From Chara braunii (taxonomy: Eukaryota; Streptophyta; Charophyceae; Charales; Characeae): a DNA stretch of 39,529 nt. The first letter of the stretch is position 1, and each line of letters begins with the position of its first letter. The stretch covers positions 1,205,396 through 1,244,924 of the forward strand of contig BFEA01000178.1 in assembly GCA_003427395.1 (NCBI GenBank), written 5' to 3'. The position numbers and the translations under genes were made by a program. Positions 1 through 10,984 of this stretch are shown one piece after another. The notes below the pieces were generated by a model. That model was not told where the DNA came from, searched no databases, and worked only from the letters and a program-made list of their open reading frames with translations.

Positions 1-300
1 AATAAATAAATAAATCAATCAATCACTCAATCAACAAAAAAAAAAAAATCGAGATATATGGTCCCTAAGTTTACGTGTATTTGTTTTGGAAATGAATATC
101 TGTTGTTTGCAGGGAAATGAGATGTTAAAAAAAAAAAAGGAGTTACCCCCCTTTTTTTCTATTTATTTTATTTTTATTTTTTATCATCGAAACCCATTCC
201 CCTGTTTTTGACGTTCTTATGTTTTTTTTTTTTGCGAGGACGTAGGGGACCCCCAACCCACTCGAAACCCTTTTTTTTTTTTTTNTTTTTTTTTTTTAAT
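1..300. repeat. low-complexity AT-rich DNA
   Basis: AATA/AATC-type short repeats fill the first 36 bases. Poly-A and poly-T tracts follow, including a poly-T run interrupted by an N near 285. No gene is visible. The N inside the homopolymer marks an uncertain length. Confidence 0.85.
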
Positions 301-308
301 TATCGATC

Positions 309-385
309 GCGTTCGGCCGCAGCCGGGGAGGCCCCGGCCTAGGCTGGCGGCCTCGGCCGTGGCCGAACCAGGCCGCGGCCTACGT
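309..385. repeat. GGCC-dense GC-rich patch
   Basis: About nine GGCC tetramers are packed into some 75 bases, many of them in short overlapping palindromes. This sits abruptly between AT-rich DNA and the repeat field leading to the transposase pseudogene. It could be an element end, a methylation-rich island or simple-sequence expansion. No function can be assigned. Confidence 0.5.
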
Positions 386-1055
386 GCAACATAGCTTCAG
401 GGATCCATGTTCAAGGCGGTCATGTCTCGCCCAGATGTAGATGGGCGGTCAGACTTGGTGAGAATAGGTCAGGTAAGAATTTTTCTGTCACTGTGGGATA
501 ATGTGGAAAAGAAAGTGTCAGAAATACGTGATTGTATAGGGAATTCCTTAGCATGACGAGGAGGGTTTGTCAGGATGAAATACATGTCCGTGTTTTCGGA
601 GAAGGCAACAGTCAACGAGCCGCAGATCCATGTGTATGGATCATCTTTGAATGCTATGTACGGCTTCCGTTCACGACCTTGTCCGCGGGAAACCCCGTAT
701 GTCACAAGATACGGACGTGTGGTCAGACCTTGTGTTTAAGGGAAAAGGAGACTCCCTCATGACGACTAAAGTTGACACCGGCGTTGTTGCATTTGAACTA
801 GCACTTCAGACTTGCGAAGGTGATGTTCTATAAGTGTTTCGGATTCATCTGAATCATCAATCAGATACATGCGGGTGCACCCAACGTTGAAGGCGATGCA
901 TGAAGGCTTCCCCAAGGACGATCCTTAGCCAAACAACAACCCGTCGGATTCTGTATGTGCGACTCGATAACTGCAGACCATCGAGTTTATGTTCTTGCAC
1001 GCCTTCGTGGCAAACGACGCTTACAAACAGTCCGCCGCCCTCTAGATCGTCTGGT

Positions 1056-1600
1056 ACTGCCATGAAATGTGGGGCCCGTGTCCGTGGCCCTCTGTGCAAC
1101 AGCCGCTGCATGGCAGAAAATGACGTGAGCGGCGACGGTCGAGGCTGCAATCATGCATGTCCACCAGAACATCTTGTGTCTCGGATTCATCCGAAGTCGC
1201 CGGCTGCACAATCGTTTTCATTCTCATCCCCGCAAAAGTCGTCTGTTTCCCTGGACACCCGCTGAAAGAAACTCCTTTTTGCGTCAATACGCTGCATATG
1301 GGCCGATCATAAGCAGCCGCGCAGAATGCATAGCACGTCCCGATTGCGAAATCGTCGGGTCTTTTTCTCCCGACGGCAAAGGCTCGTGATCACCCCCGAC
1401 AACGGCGACGATGGTTTTTGGATTGGATGCCATAAAATGTGGTGCCATGTCCGTAGCCCTCTGGGAAACAGCCGCTGCCAGGCTGAAAGTGACTGAGCGA
1501 CGTTGGCCGACGCTGCAATCGACCTTGTCCGGCATGTTATCTTGTGTCTCGGATCCATCCGAAGTTACGGGCCGCTCGAGCTTGTTCCTTCTCGTCACCG
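1056..1600. repeat. two diverged copies of a ~367-bp tandem repeat
   Basis: The stretch from about 1061 (GCCATGAAATGTGG) reappears at about 1428 (GCCATAAAATGTGG). Both copies continue through CAGCCGCTGC and a CTTGTGTCTCGGAT…CATCCGAAG block. The copies are clearly diverged. The repeat belongs to the repeat field upstream of the transposase pseudogene. Confidence 0.75.
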
Positions 1601-1666
1601 AATGTTCAGCACGTGCACAGAACACAAAAAAACTTCCCGATTGGAACATCGCGTGGTCATCGCGTT

Positions 1667-2740
1667 GTCGACTCCCACATGATGATTACCGTGAACAGTG
1701 GCATGATGGCAGGTCCGCCTCTGCGATATGGGTCTAACGGTGGATTGCGTCAAATCTGCTCTCAAAGATCCACACCGGAGAGGGGAGCCAGCAATCGACC
1801 AGTGCTTGCTTGTAAAACATCATATGATGTGTTGATACAACCGACATTCAGAACTGGTCGGTGAGGATCTGGTGCTACGCCAAAAAGTTCGTCATGCGGC
1901 CGCAATATTCCCCCGCGATTGCTCAATTTGGGGGTTCTCGCGTCATAGACTCCCTTATGATGACTACAGTAAACAGCGGCGCGGTAGCAGGTCCCCTTCT
2001 CCGATATGGATCTTACCGTGGAGTGCGAAACTCTGCTCTCAAAGATCCAGAACCGGAAAGGGGGTCTGCTATCAACCACTTCTTGCTTGTAAAACATCAT
2101 ATGATGTGTCGACACAACCGACATTCAGAACTGGACGGTGAGCATCTGGTGCTACGCCAAAAAGTTTGTCATGCGGCCGCGATATTCCCCTGCAATTGCT
2201 CATTTCCGGGTTCTCTCGTCATAGACTCCCTTATGATGACTACAGTTAACAGCGGTAGGGTAGCAGGTCCCCTTCTCCGATATGGATCTCACGGTGGAGT
2301 GCGAAACTCTGCTCTCAAAGATCCAGACCGGGAAAGGGGGCCAGCTATCAACTACTGCTTGCTTGTAAAACATCATATGATGTGTCGATACAACCGACAT
2401 TCGAAAATGGTCGGTGAGCATCTGGTGCTACGCCAAAAAGTTCGTCATGCGGCCGCGATATTCCTCCGCAATTGCTCATTTTTTTGTTTCCGCGTCATAG
2501 ACTCCCTTATGATGACTAAAGTTAACAGCGACAGATAGCAGGTCCCCTTCTCCGATATGGATCTCACGGTGGAAAGCGAAACTCTGCTCTCAAAGATCCA
2601 GACCGAGAAAGGGGGCCAGCTATCAACCACTGCTTGATCGTAAGGCATCTTATGATCTGTCCATTACATCGGCATTCGAAACTGTTTGGTGAGCATCTGG
2701 TGCTACGCCAACAATTTCCGAACAAGACCGCGAGGTTCCC
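1667..2740. repeat. 276-bp tandem repeat, four copies
   Basis: The block beginning GTCATAGACTCCCTTATGATG starts at 1942, 2218 and 2494, exactly 276 bases apart. A more diverged first copy starts near 1667, and the fourth ends near 2730. Each unit contains the GAGCATCTGGTGCTACGCC, TGCGGCCGC and AAACATCATATGATGTGT segments. Because 276 is a multiple of three, one frame (1861-2538) stays open over about 2.5 units; that openness alone does not show coding. Confidence 0.9.
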
Positions 2741-2984
2741 TAAGAGTGTTTTTTCCACCCCACAGCACAGACCGCCGACTGTTTGGCACTGCGGGAAGGT
2801 TGTCAATTTCTTACGACGCGGAAGACTCATGATCACTTCCGTCGTCTGTATGCGTGCTGATGGTGCTCGACATTGCATACTTGACACACTGGTAGTGTAT
2901 GCTGCAATTCTCTAAATCTCACGGGATTTAAGTGTCTCGGATGCATCCGGCATAAGAACCTGTGACGATGCGGACTTGCCAATA

Positions 2985-3290
2985 TTTACCTGCATCATTG
3001 TATCGGATTCATCTGAGTCTAAAATCAGTTACACATTTGCGCACCCGCAATTTCTACAGCATGTCTGATCGGTGACGGGCAAGGCTTGTAGTCCGGTTGA
3101 AGGTTGGCTGTGCACGTCAAATGTCAAGTCCGATATTTGTCTGCGTCGTTGCGTCGGATTCATCCGACTCTAAAGTATGTTACATACTTGCGGGTCTGCC
3201 ATTTCTACACCATACATGTGAAATTGGTGAGGGTGAAGGTTTGTCGTATGGTTCAAGGCTGGCTATGCATTGTCTTTTTATTTCGTTGCG
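2985..3290. repeat. ~151-154-bp tandem duplication
   Basis: Sequence from about 2990 (TCGGATTCATCTGAGTCTAAA, then CGCACCCGCAATTTCTAC) is repeated from about 3140 (TCGGATTCATCCGACTCTAAA, then GCGGGTCTGCCATTTCTAC). Both copies run into a GGTTGAAGGTTGGCTGTGCA or GGTTCAAGGCTGGCTATGCA block. They lie just upstream of the transposase-like ORF. Confidence 0.75.
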
Positions 3291-3342
3291 CTGCCCTCTA
3301 TAGTGCTCCCCAACTGGCGGACGCATCTCTATCGCTTTATCA

Positions 3343-6114
3343 TTGCAAAAGTCTGTTGCTCTGCTCGCATTGAAAAGTGGAATGCTTCACTGGTGTGATA
3401 CGACGACAGTCGATCAAAACTTCCCTCCCACGCCAGCTTGCCTTCCGTTACGTTTTCGGCAGGAATTGGCTGGGAAGGGATTGGTTATGGGCATTGGAGT
3501 TCCGAGCAGTGCCTATAGTACATCTTCCCGAATCGAGCCATGTGCTTCCTCCGGAAAACGGTCACATGACTCAAACACTCGGCATCGACGGAAGAGAATA
3601 CAGTTGTCCACCTCCACCGTGCATTCGTACATCTGTCGTGACGTGTTTGAAGACCACAAAAACACTGGAAGCGGGGACCAGTTTCGTAGTGTCGATTGTA
3701 CATCCAGAGTCTCTTCAGCATGTTCTGAAATGACTGATGCTGGGATGTCGAGCTCCATACCAAAGGGGAATCACGGTGACTGTAGTTATAGTGAGACGGA
3801 GTACGTGTATAGTGCGAACAACCGCACTACTGCTGGTTCTACCTTGGCAGTTGCCGATGGGGGTGATAGGGTTTCCTCGTCTACCCCTCCACAGTGCCAG
3901 GAGAGTCAAGGACCGTCCACGGATGAAATCACTGAATACTGCTATTCACGAGACAGTCAGAGCTTGCGCTGCCTCTCCGAAGAGGAACGCCACATACGGT
4001 ACATTTTGCCGGCGCCTATGCCCGGTGAAAGAAGACCCTATTCTATGGCAAACAGAGAACCGGCCAAAAAGACACAGCATCGGCGAGCTATGGNCAAACT
4101 CANGANGCAGTCACTTCAGGCAGTGCGAGGGATGCTCTGTTGTAGGCGNATGTGTTGNNNTGAACTGACAGCCNAAGATGTCAGGCCGGTGCGGGAATCA
4201 TTCTACTCGAAAAGTTTCGCNGAAAGGACGAAGTGGTGGTTGCAAACCATACATGACTTCACGGTTATGGAAGGTGGTGTTGAGCGGGTCAGGCCTGTAG
4301 CTTGCAAACGGAAGATGTGTGTGCAGGCGTGCTGTAACATTCTCGACATTTCTCGTAACACATTCTATGTCTACAAAAGGATGTACGATAACGGTGTTGT
4401 CGCTAGGAAGCATGGGCACTCGGGCTTGTGTAAACCATCCGAAAAAGTCGTCACGATGCTTGCACTGTTGAAACGATTCATCGACGACCACGCCGATAGT
4501 ATGCCGAATGACATGGTCTGGAAAAATGGAGTTTGTCATCCTCGCCGTAGGATTCCTGCGACATTCACAAAACGAGCGATTTACGAATCATTGCGCTCTG
4601 ATCTTTTGATGTGCCACTCGGAAGTTGTGTCGGAGTCGACTTTCTACGCTATGTGGAGTAAGCACTTCTCGCACGTGAGTCTAGCTATGTCCAATGCATT
4701 CACGAACTGCGCAAAATGTATATTCTACAAGCAGTGCATTGCCAAGTCGAAGTACGAGAGGGACCGTAAGAAATCCAAAGATAGGATGCGGAAACATCAA
4801 GAGCTGCAAGTCAACCACAGGCTAGACTATAGCCGCTGCAAAATGGATTCCATCTTGCGGCAGTCCGAGTGTCTGTGCATCATTATTGACGGCATGGATC
4901 AAAAGAAAACTACCATACCGCATATAGGACAGACTAACTACTCGAAGGACTTGCACCACGAGAGGATGATGAAGACTGGTCTCACGGCCATTTTGGTCCA
5001 TGGCCGAGATCCGTCTATATATGTTTACACATATTTTCCTTACTACACACACGGTCCCAGCAGTACGACGACGTGTTTAATGCTGACTCTTACGGAGATC
5101 CAATCCAGTGGGAACCTCTACCGCCGTTTCTTCGTATTCAAGCTGACAACTGCTTCAAAGAAAACAAGAATAGATTCATCTGCGCATTAGCAGCACTTCT
5201 TGTGAAGTTCGGGATGTTCAAGGAAATAGAAATTGGTTTTATGATAGTTGGACACACGCACACAGACGTCGATGTCACGTTTAGTGTTTTCTCCAAGAAA
5301 CTCAAGGACAATGATGCCTACACAATGGATGAGTTGTTCCTTTTGCTAGAGCGGTCTCATAAGACTCCTCTGCAGTGTATTTTTCTTGATAGGATAGCAG
5401 ACTGAAGAGGTCTTATATACCCGCATGTTTCAAAGCGAATGACAGGGATTTCGAAGCCACATTTGCTAAAATTCTACATGATAGGTGATAATCCCGCCAT
5501 GTCGTGTAAAGAGTATTGCACAGACACTAAGTGGTTGCCTGAGGATGGTCCTCTTTACTGGTTCAAACAAACAGACAACGGTGGTCCGCAGCAACCTTTC
5601 GATCCTCTGTCGGTCCAACCAGCGTTCCTCGACGATTACAAAAATCGTTTAGAGGGTGTGAAGAGGGTTTTGGAAGTCTATGAAAAAAAAAGAGAAACTT
5701 GGATGACTTTCCGAGACGAAGAGGTGACTAGAATAGATAGGGCTTTTCAGTTTTGGGAAGATCACGTCAAGCACGCGGGGGACATTATCGACAACTGGGT
5801 GCCTTCGGCACCCATCACCGCATTCTGGCCAAAGACCACCCATGTCGTTGAAGACAAGAATTCTTGCTCTGATTCGGATGCATCCGAATTACAGAGAGAA
5901 CCTTTATTCGTGGGTCTTTAGAGGGACAAGCCTAAGGCTAGCTTTGATCCTTTCGAAGATGTGCATGTCGACAGTTTTGTCATTATGCAACCGTCAGACG
6001 AGGACATGCATCACGGAGTTTGAAGGTCTGCCTCAACCTCCAATCCCAGCTTCCATGGTGGACTGTTCGACATGGGAACCGATAGTTAACGCTCTGCGAA
6101 GAGGCTTCTTCTAA
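3343..6114 (+). pseudogene. DUF7869-type transposase-like protein, broken by a frameshift and stops
   Basis: A 615-codon ORF (3343-5190) is continued in another frame at 5073-5405 and 5439-5921. The N-terminal ~230 residues are Ser/Thr-rich and unremarkable. A conserved core follows: a Cys-rich start (CCR.MC), a putative helix-turn-helix (VQACCNILDISRNTFYVYKR), FTNCAKCIFYKQC, and CIIIDGMDQKKT with Asp516 and Asp519. After the shift come QADNCFKENKNR and GHTHTDVD. Spaced IIDGMD, ADNC and GHTHxDVD motifs are typical of large eukaryotic DUF7869 proteins and look like an RNase H-type acidic triad; transposase activity is inferred, not shown. Damage seen: a one-base frameshift near 5060-5073, TGA at 5403-5405 where the family pattern suggests Trp, TAG near 5919, and another shift before the C-terminal FEGLPQPPI segment ending at 6114. 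Several Ns lie at 4084-4221. It is probably dead. The start codon is not certain. Confidence 0.75.
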
Positions 6115-6805
6115 AGACTTCAACTTTTTAAGACTTTTGGTGACTAGTCTTACGTTTCTAGAATTTTGTGTCATTATGTTGGATTTGTGAACATTTTCGT
6201 AGTATAGTCATTTTTGATTATTTTTAATTTTTACCAGTTTGAGAGACGAGTTTCGACACTTCCGAAGTTTTGTGGTCGAATGCCAGATTAGTTGAAATTC
6301 ATACACTGTAAAGTATTAACGAAAGCCACGAGTGTCCACCCTGGCTCATGGTCGGTTGTGGTTCGGATGCATCTGACCCAGAGAATAAGGATACTGTTAC
6401 AACAACCAAACACAAGAGCGTCAAGGGGGAAACTGGATGCTGGGGGATCTTACAACACCTTATCTGCAAGCTGCAGATGTTCTTATGTCCTTGAGAGGTG
6501 TTGTTGTCATGGCTGGGGGAGACGTTCAAGGTTTCTCGATTTCCATTACGGGTTTCGAAGGTCTGCCTCAACCTCCTATCTCGGCTTGCATTGTGCATGG
6601 TTCAACATGGGAACCGCTAGTGAACAGTTTTCGAAGAGACTTCTTTTGAAGATTTCAAGTTCGGGACACTTTGGTGACGAGTCTTATGTTTTTAGAGTTC
6701 CGTCAGGATGTCGGATTTGTGAATGTTTTCATAGTGTAGGTTTTTTTAGAGAGACATCTCGACATTTTCAAATTTTTGTGTTAGAATGTCCGATTAGTTG
6801 AAATT
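6013..6805 (+). repeat. tandem duplication of the transposase 3' end (~510-534 bp offset)
   Basis: The block GAAGGTCTGCCTCAACCTCC occurs at 6023 and 6557. Homology continues through the stop codon to GATTAGTTGAAATT at 6286 and 6792. Both copies encode a similar C-terminus, FEGLPQPPI then STWEP and FRR.FF (or LRRGFF), followed by a stop. The second copy lies in ORF 6437-6649. Retention of peptide similarity suggests this segment was once the real C-terminal exon. Confidence 0.8.
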
Positions 6806-8388
6806 TCCACGGAAACTTTTTGGTTAATTATGAATGGTCCGACATAACCTTGCCAAATCTTTGGTTAATGAAAACTTTTGAGGTAACCATTACGAATTCA
6901 CAATATTGGGACCAGATAATTGTTATCAGTTTTTACGGCGTACTTCTCATTTGTCTCGACAATGGTTGTGTGCCTACTTATGTAGGCTAGGTGTCCCGCT
7001 CTGTTTTTAATTTGTGTTCGTTTTTCAATCTAATTCTCATGAGTTGTCAATTGTCTTCAAAATCCAGTGAGATCTTTCAAAATAATTATAAGGTCCTTGG
7101 TCACTTCAACATCTGATAATCTGTTCACAGTTTGATTCGGATGTGTCCTACGCATTCGTTTGAGTCTTCTCCAATGCCCAATCCTCAGATGATAACGTCT
7201 CTACATAATATGCTCCCCACCACTTCACTCCGTACGATGCCCGTTTGTTTTGAGAAATGTTTGGTAAAGTGATAATGTATATGCAACCGCCATCTAGTTG
7301 AAATTTAAGATTGATGGTTACTAGAGTTCTTAAGGGGTTTCTGAAGGTGCACTTTTATTTGTTAACATACATCATTTGATCTCAGCAAGGACAGTGGCGG
7401 AGTGGTGGGAAGGATTGGGTAGGGATGTTACAAGTTCATGGTTGCGAGGTCAAACCCGGCAAGCGGCAAATGATAACATCTCTGCATAATGCTGCCCACC
7501 ACTTCACTCCGTCTGATGCCCTTTTGTTTTAAGAAATGTCTGCTTGTTCTTGGAATAATAACATATTGGTTAATTTTTCCTCGGAGGGTGATCCGGGCTA
7601 TGATCATAAGTTCATCCTTTTGATTGAGTGAACTTCAAGGATGTTTAATGAATGACGCACGGTTAATAACATTACGGATTTTCTCCATCCGAATAATGAA
7701 ATATTTGATTCGGATATATCCCAGTTTTACTATAAAACTAGCCAACTTATGTATTATGGATTATATCGAAACATGTGACTTGGATGTATCCTACTCATCC
7801 TGCTTGTATTCAATTAAACTTCAAAAATGAGCTATTCTTTTCACTCCCATGCACCCTTTAAAGCCTCAACGAAGACCTTTTTCGGGTCACTCATATGCGT
7901 TCCTCACAAGGGGAAACCTTCGATATGCTACGTTCGTACTGACTGTCTGAATGTGTGCCAGTTTAGTTGAGGATTTATCCGTTGAACAGGGACTCTGATC
8001 GTTGTGTATTAATGTATAATGAACATCTTCTTTCGTCAGCCGTGTATACCTTTCGAGTTTCTCGAACGACAAAAGTACTATTTAAAAAATAATGTACTAT
8101 TTTAATTAATAACATGTTACTGTCAGGGTCACTCCGTGCTCCATCTACTTGAGACCCTACAATAACATGATGTGAGGCAGACCTAACATACCCCATATAT
8201 ACTGTTATTCTATTTGGGTTCCTCCTGCCTACAACTCGAGCTACCTTACCGGACCATTATTTCCAAAACTCCCTTCCCTCTGTACGCTGTGCCTATCTAC
8301 AACAGCTATACGATTGGGATTTTCTCGCTCGTATTTACAGTCTGCTTAACTTTCCATGCCCTTCTCACACAAACCCTTCTCCTTACGA
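6806..8388. other. AT-rich non-coding stretch with a degenerate duplication
   Basis: No gene is recognisable. A block with GATAACGTCTCTACATAAT and CACCACTTCACTCCGT near 7180-7260 is repeated in altered form near 7468-7548. Weak relatives of the TCGGAT…ATCC motif occur near 7137, 7708 and 7780. The ORFs here are short and have no recognisable motifs. Confidence 0.6.
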
Positions 8389-9909
8389 CTACGTTGATGA
8401 GGTCGTGCTTGATGCTGCCTCTCGCCGCAAAGCCTCCTTCCGTGTTCCCCCAGGGATGCTTGGGTCGATATACTTCCCGGCCCTGTCGAAAACGCCTCCC
8501 TCTATATTAGTCCTTATTAGACCGCTTGCTTCATCGGCCCTTCGTTCTCGACAAAACTTCATTATGTGTCATTCCTTGGCACAATGCCTGCAAATGTCTT
8601 CTCCCAAACCCACTTTCTTCCCTCCAGAGCCACCTTTGCCGCCTCCTCATTTTTCTTTTCTGTGCCCCTCATCCCTACAACCCTTTTCAGCTTTTCGCTT
8701 TTGACCCCCTCCACCGGCCACGTGGCCTTCCGTCGTTCGTGGCATCGGTGGCTGCAACGGCCCTATTCACAAGGCTGGCTGAAACTGGACTGCAGGAGGC
8801 CTAGGTGGCATCATACCCATCTGTGGGCCCAAACAAACGCCTTGTACACAGGGCAGATATGAACTATATATGGGCCTTGGTCCCACCTGACCGTATGGCG
8901 TCCACGGCCCGTATAATGCCCGCTCAGTCGGCGGAGGCCCCACCCGTGCTGGCTTTCCTCCCAACTCTTGCAGGGTGGCCCCTCCCTGCGGCATGCCCCG
9001 CCTCTTTCCGGTACCTTGGCCCTCTTGGGCCTGATTCCTCGCCTTCCGCTGAACCTTCGTCAACTTGGAAGGTTCAGGCTCCCCTTTTTCACCCATCATC
9101 CCCTCTTCCTTGCCTCCTTGAGGGGTGCGACCAATCTCTCCCCAACAATCACATACCGCTTTTGCCCAGTGCTCTGGCCACCACTGACACCTTTGCTCCC
9201 TCCGCCCTCCAATCGAGGATGCTTCCACGTTGATAAGCCCCCTCTCCGGATCAGGCGCAATGACAGGCAGGATCGCACTGTCTCCCCGCTCCTCCTTGAG
9301 CTCAATGACCCCCTCACCTTCATCTCCTTCTGGGACGCAAGCTCGTCCTCGCGGGGTCTTCTTGTGAGGGAGTGGCTCCTGACGATCCTTCCTTGCCTCT
9401 GCTTCGCCTCTCGCATTTGGCCCACTGGATACTCCCTCGGAGGCCTTCCTTTTGCCATGCCTGGCTTCTTCCAATCGCGTCAACCTTTCTTCCAACATCC
9501 CAACTTGCCTCTGTATTCCACCCAATTCTCCTTGCATCGACGTGGCCTCGGTTGGCTGCTCAGGGCCCTTAACAAGCCTACATTTCACCTCATCCTCTGG
9601 GAACCTCCGCTTCAGAGAAGCTTCCAGCTCATCCCAGGCTTGCGACTTCAGCATGAGGGTGTACACCTCCTCGCTAAGTCCTTCGCAAACGAACAACGGG
9701 AACATGTACCACATTGCCTTCTTGTCCCACATCTTCGTAAGATTGAAATCCTAAAAGTCACGCAGAAAGCTGGACAGGTTCCTTCCTTGGAACAACAGGG
9801 CACGGAGATCTGGGGGCATTGACGCCTGCAACACTTCGTGCAGCGACACCTTCAAAAGGCACAAATTCCTCCAAAGCAGGATCTTGCCGAAGCCGCTTTC
9901 TCCCGCCAT
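8389..9909 (-). pseudogene. Gag polyprotein pseudogene (element A), zinc knuckle, four in-frame stops
   Basis: One frame runs from ATG at 9909-9907 to TAG at 8389-8391, about 507 codons, without a frameshift. The N-terminal part (DLRALLFQGRNLSSFLRDF, then MWDKKAMWYMFPLF and WDELEASLKRRFPED) has the helical capsid-like pattern of retrotransposon Gag. A short coiled-coil segment (IQRQVGMLEERLTRLEEARH) and a long charged, Gly/Pro-rich linker follow. A CCHC zinc knuckle (CRHCAKE-stop-HIMKFC, 8592-8551) sits near the end, then DRAGKYIDPSIPGGTRKEAL. Stops are TAG 9751-9753 (codon 53), TGA 8767-8769, TGA 8647-8649 and TGA 8569-8571; the last replaces one residue between the second Cys and the His of the knuckle. 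Gag would package element RNA into cytoplasmic particles. The assignment as Gag is firm; the exact start is inferred from the frame and local context. Confidence 0.78.
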
Positions 9910-10149
9910 GATGCTGACAGCAGCCTGCTACGCATAACGGGCAATAGATCACCAAAGTGATTTAAGTAAGCTCGGGCAGACAAAGGTAAACTGCTAATAC
10001 TTAAATTTCGCCACCTACCCCTTTTCTCATGCAATCAGGCCTCAACCCCTGGTTACCCTGACGCTTACTTTCATAACTACGATAATGGGCAGAGAGACGA
10101 CTCCGGCCAGGTCAAAGGAAACGCATTTAGTAGAAAAGGACGGCATCCC

Positions 10150-10869
10150 CTATCGGCCCACTACTACCCGAATCTCCTCCGAGTCCACATTTCCCTCATT
10201 CGGATCATGAGACGAGGCGTATACGTCCAGTGTATTGGTCGTGTTCCAGAGCCACTGACTAGAGGGCAAGAACCTCAGGTCTAGGTAGAGACCATATATC
10301 AGTTCACATGTGTACCGCCCATATTCTCAATCTCGCGCCCTCAGAGCAGCTTCAGCCGCCGCCTCCACCCTCGCCAGCCCACCAAAACTCTTCTCTATCA
10401 GAAACTCAGGCAGGATTGCTCGCAGCGGAGCAGATGGAAGCCCGAACTCTCCAGCGTGCTCGACTCTTACGCGGGTTAGTACTCGCTCTTTCCCATCACG
10501 GGGCACTTCCCTCGCCCACTTTGCCGCGGCTGCCTCGGCTACCCTCAAAGGCTTAGCAAGCAGGCTCCCATGCCCGAGCGCCAACTCTATCCCACGCTTG
10601 ATCCAAAAGGTGGCTGAGGCGTACAGGGTCACCCTTACGATTGCGCATTCTAGCTCATCATCAAACCCAGACTCGATCCAGACAAAGGTGTCTGTGCTCG
10701 TCACTATGCCCCACCATGAAGAGAAGTACTCTCCTGCTCTGACCCGCCTGGGCAAAGACACCTCGAACCCTCCCTCTTTCTCAATTGGTCCGAGCATACG
10801 CGGGTCCTCCCGTGCATAAGGCATCCTGAGTTGCCTTCGCTTTATCTGGGTTCTGCCCATCACAGACAA
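10150..10869 (-). pseudogene. unknown protein in the leader of element A, one internal stop
   Basis: A minus-strand frame of 240 codons runs from ATG 10869 to TAG at 10150-10152, interrupted by TGA at 10327-10329 (codon 181). The frame after the stop (RYTCELIYGLYLDLRFLPSS, then SSHDPNEGNVDSEEIRVVV) looks as protein-like as the frame before it, so the stop is probably secondary. Visible stretches include EYFSSWWGIVTSTDTFVWIE and an Ala-rich segment. I recognise no domain. An overlapping frame at 10781-10984 could be its displaced N-terminus after a frameshift. It lies between the primer-binding site and Gag, so it could be an extra retroelement ORF or a captured fragment. The equivalent leader in element C is only ~0.3 kb and lacks it. 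Confidence 0.4.
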
Positions 10870-10984
10870 ACGTCCAGCATGCGCCTTCCGTTATTAGACT
10901 GACAATCCCTGCTCCTCTGGGAAGAGCGACCCAACCGTGCAGACTAAATGGCCAACCATGAGCCAACTGCTGGACCAGGGACAT

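Noticed and set aside
8968-9822. Plus-strand ORF of 284 codons.
   Set aside because: Antisense shadow of the Gag pseudogene of element A; no domain in this frame.
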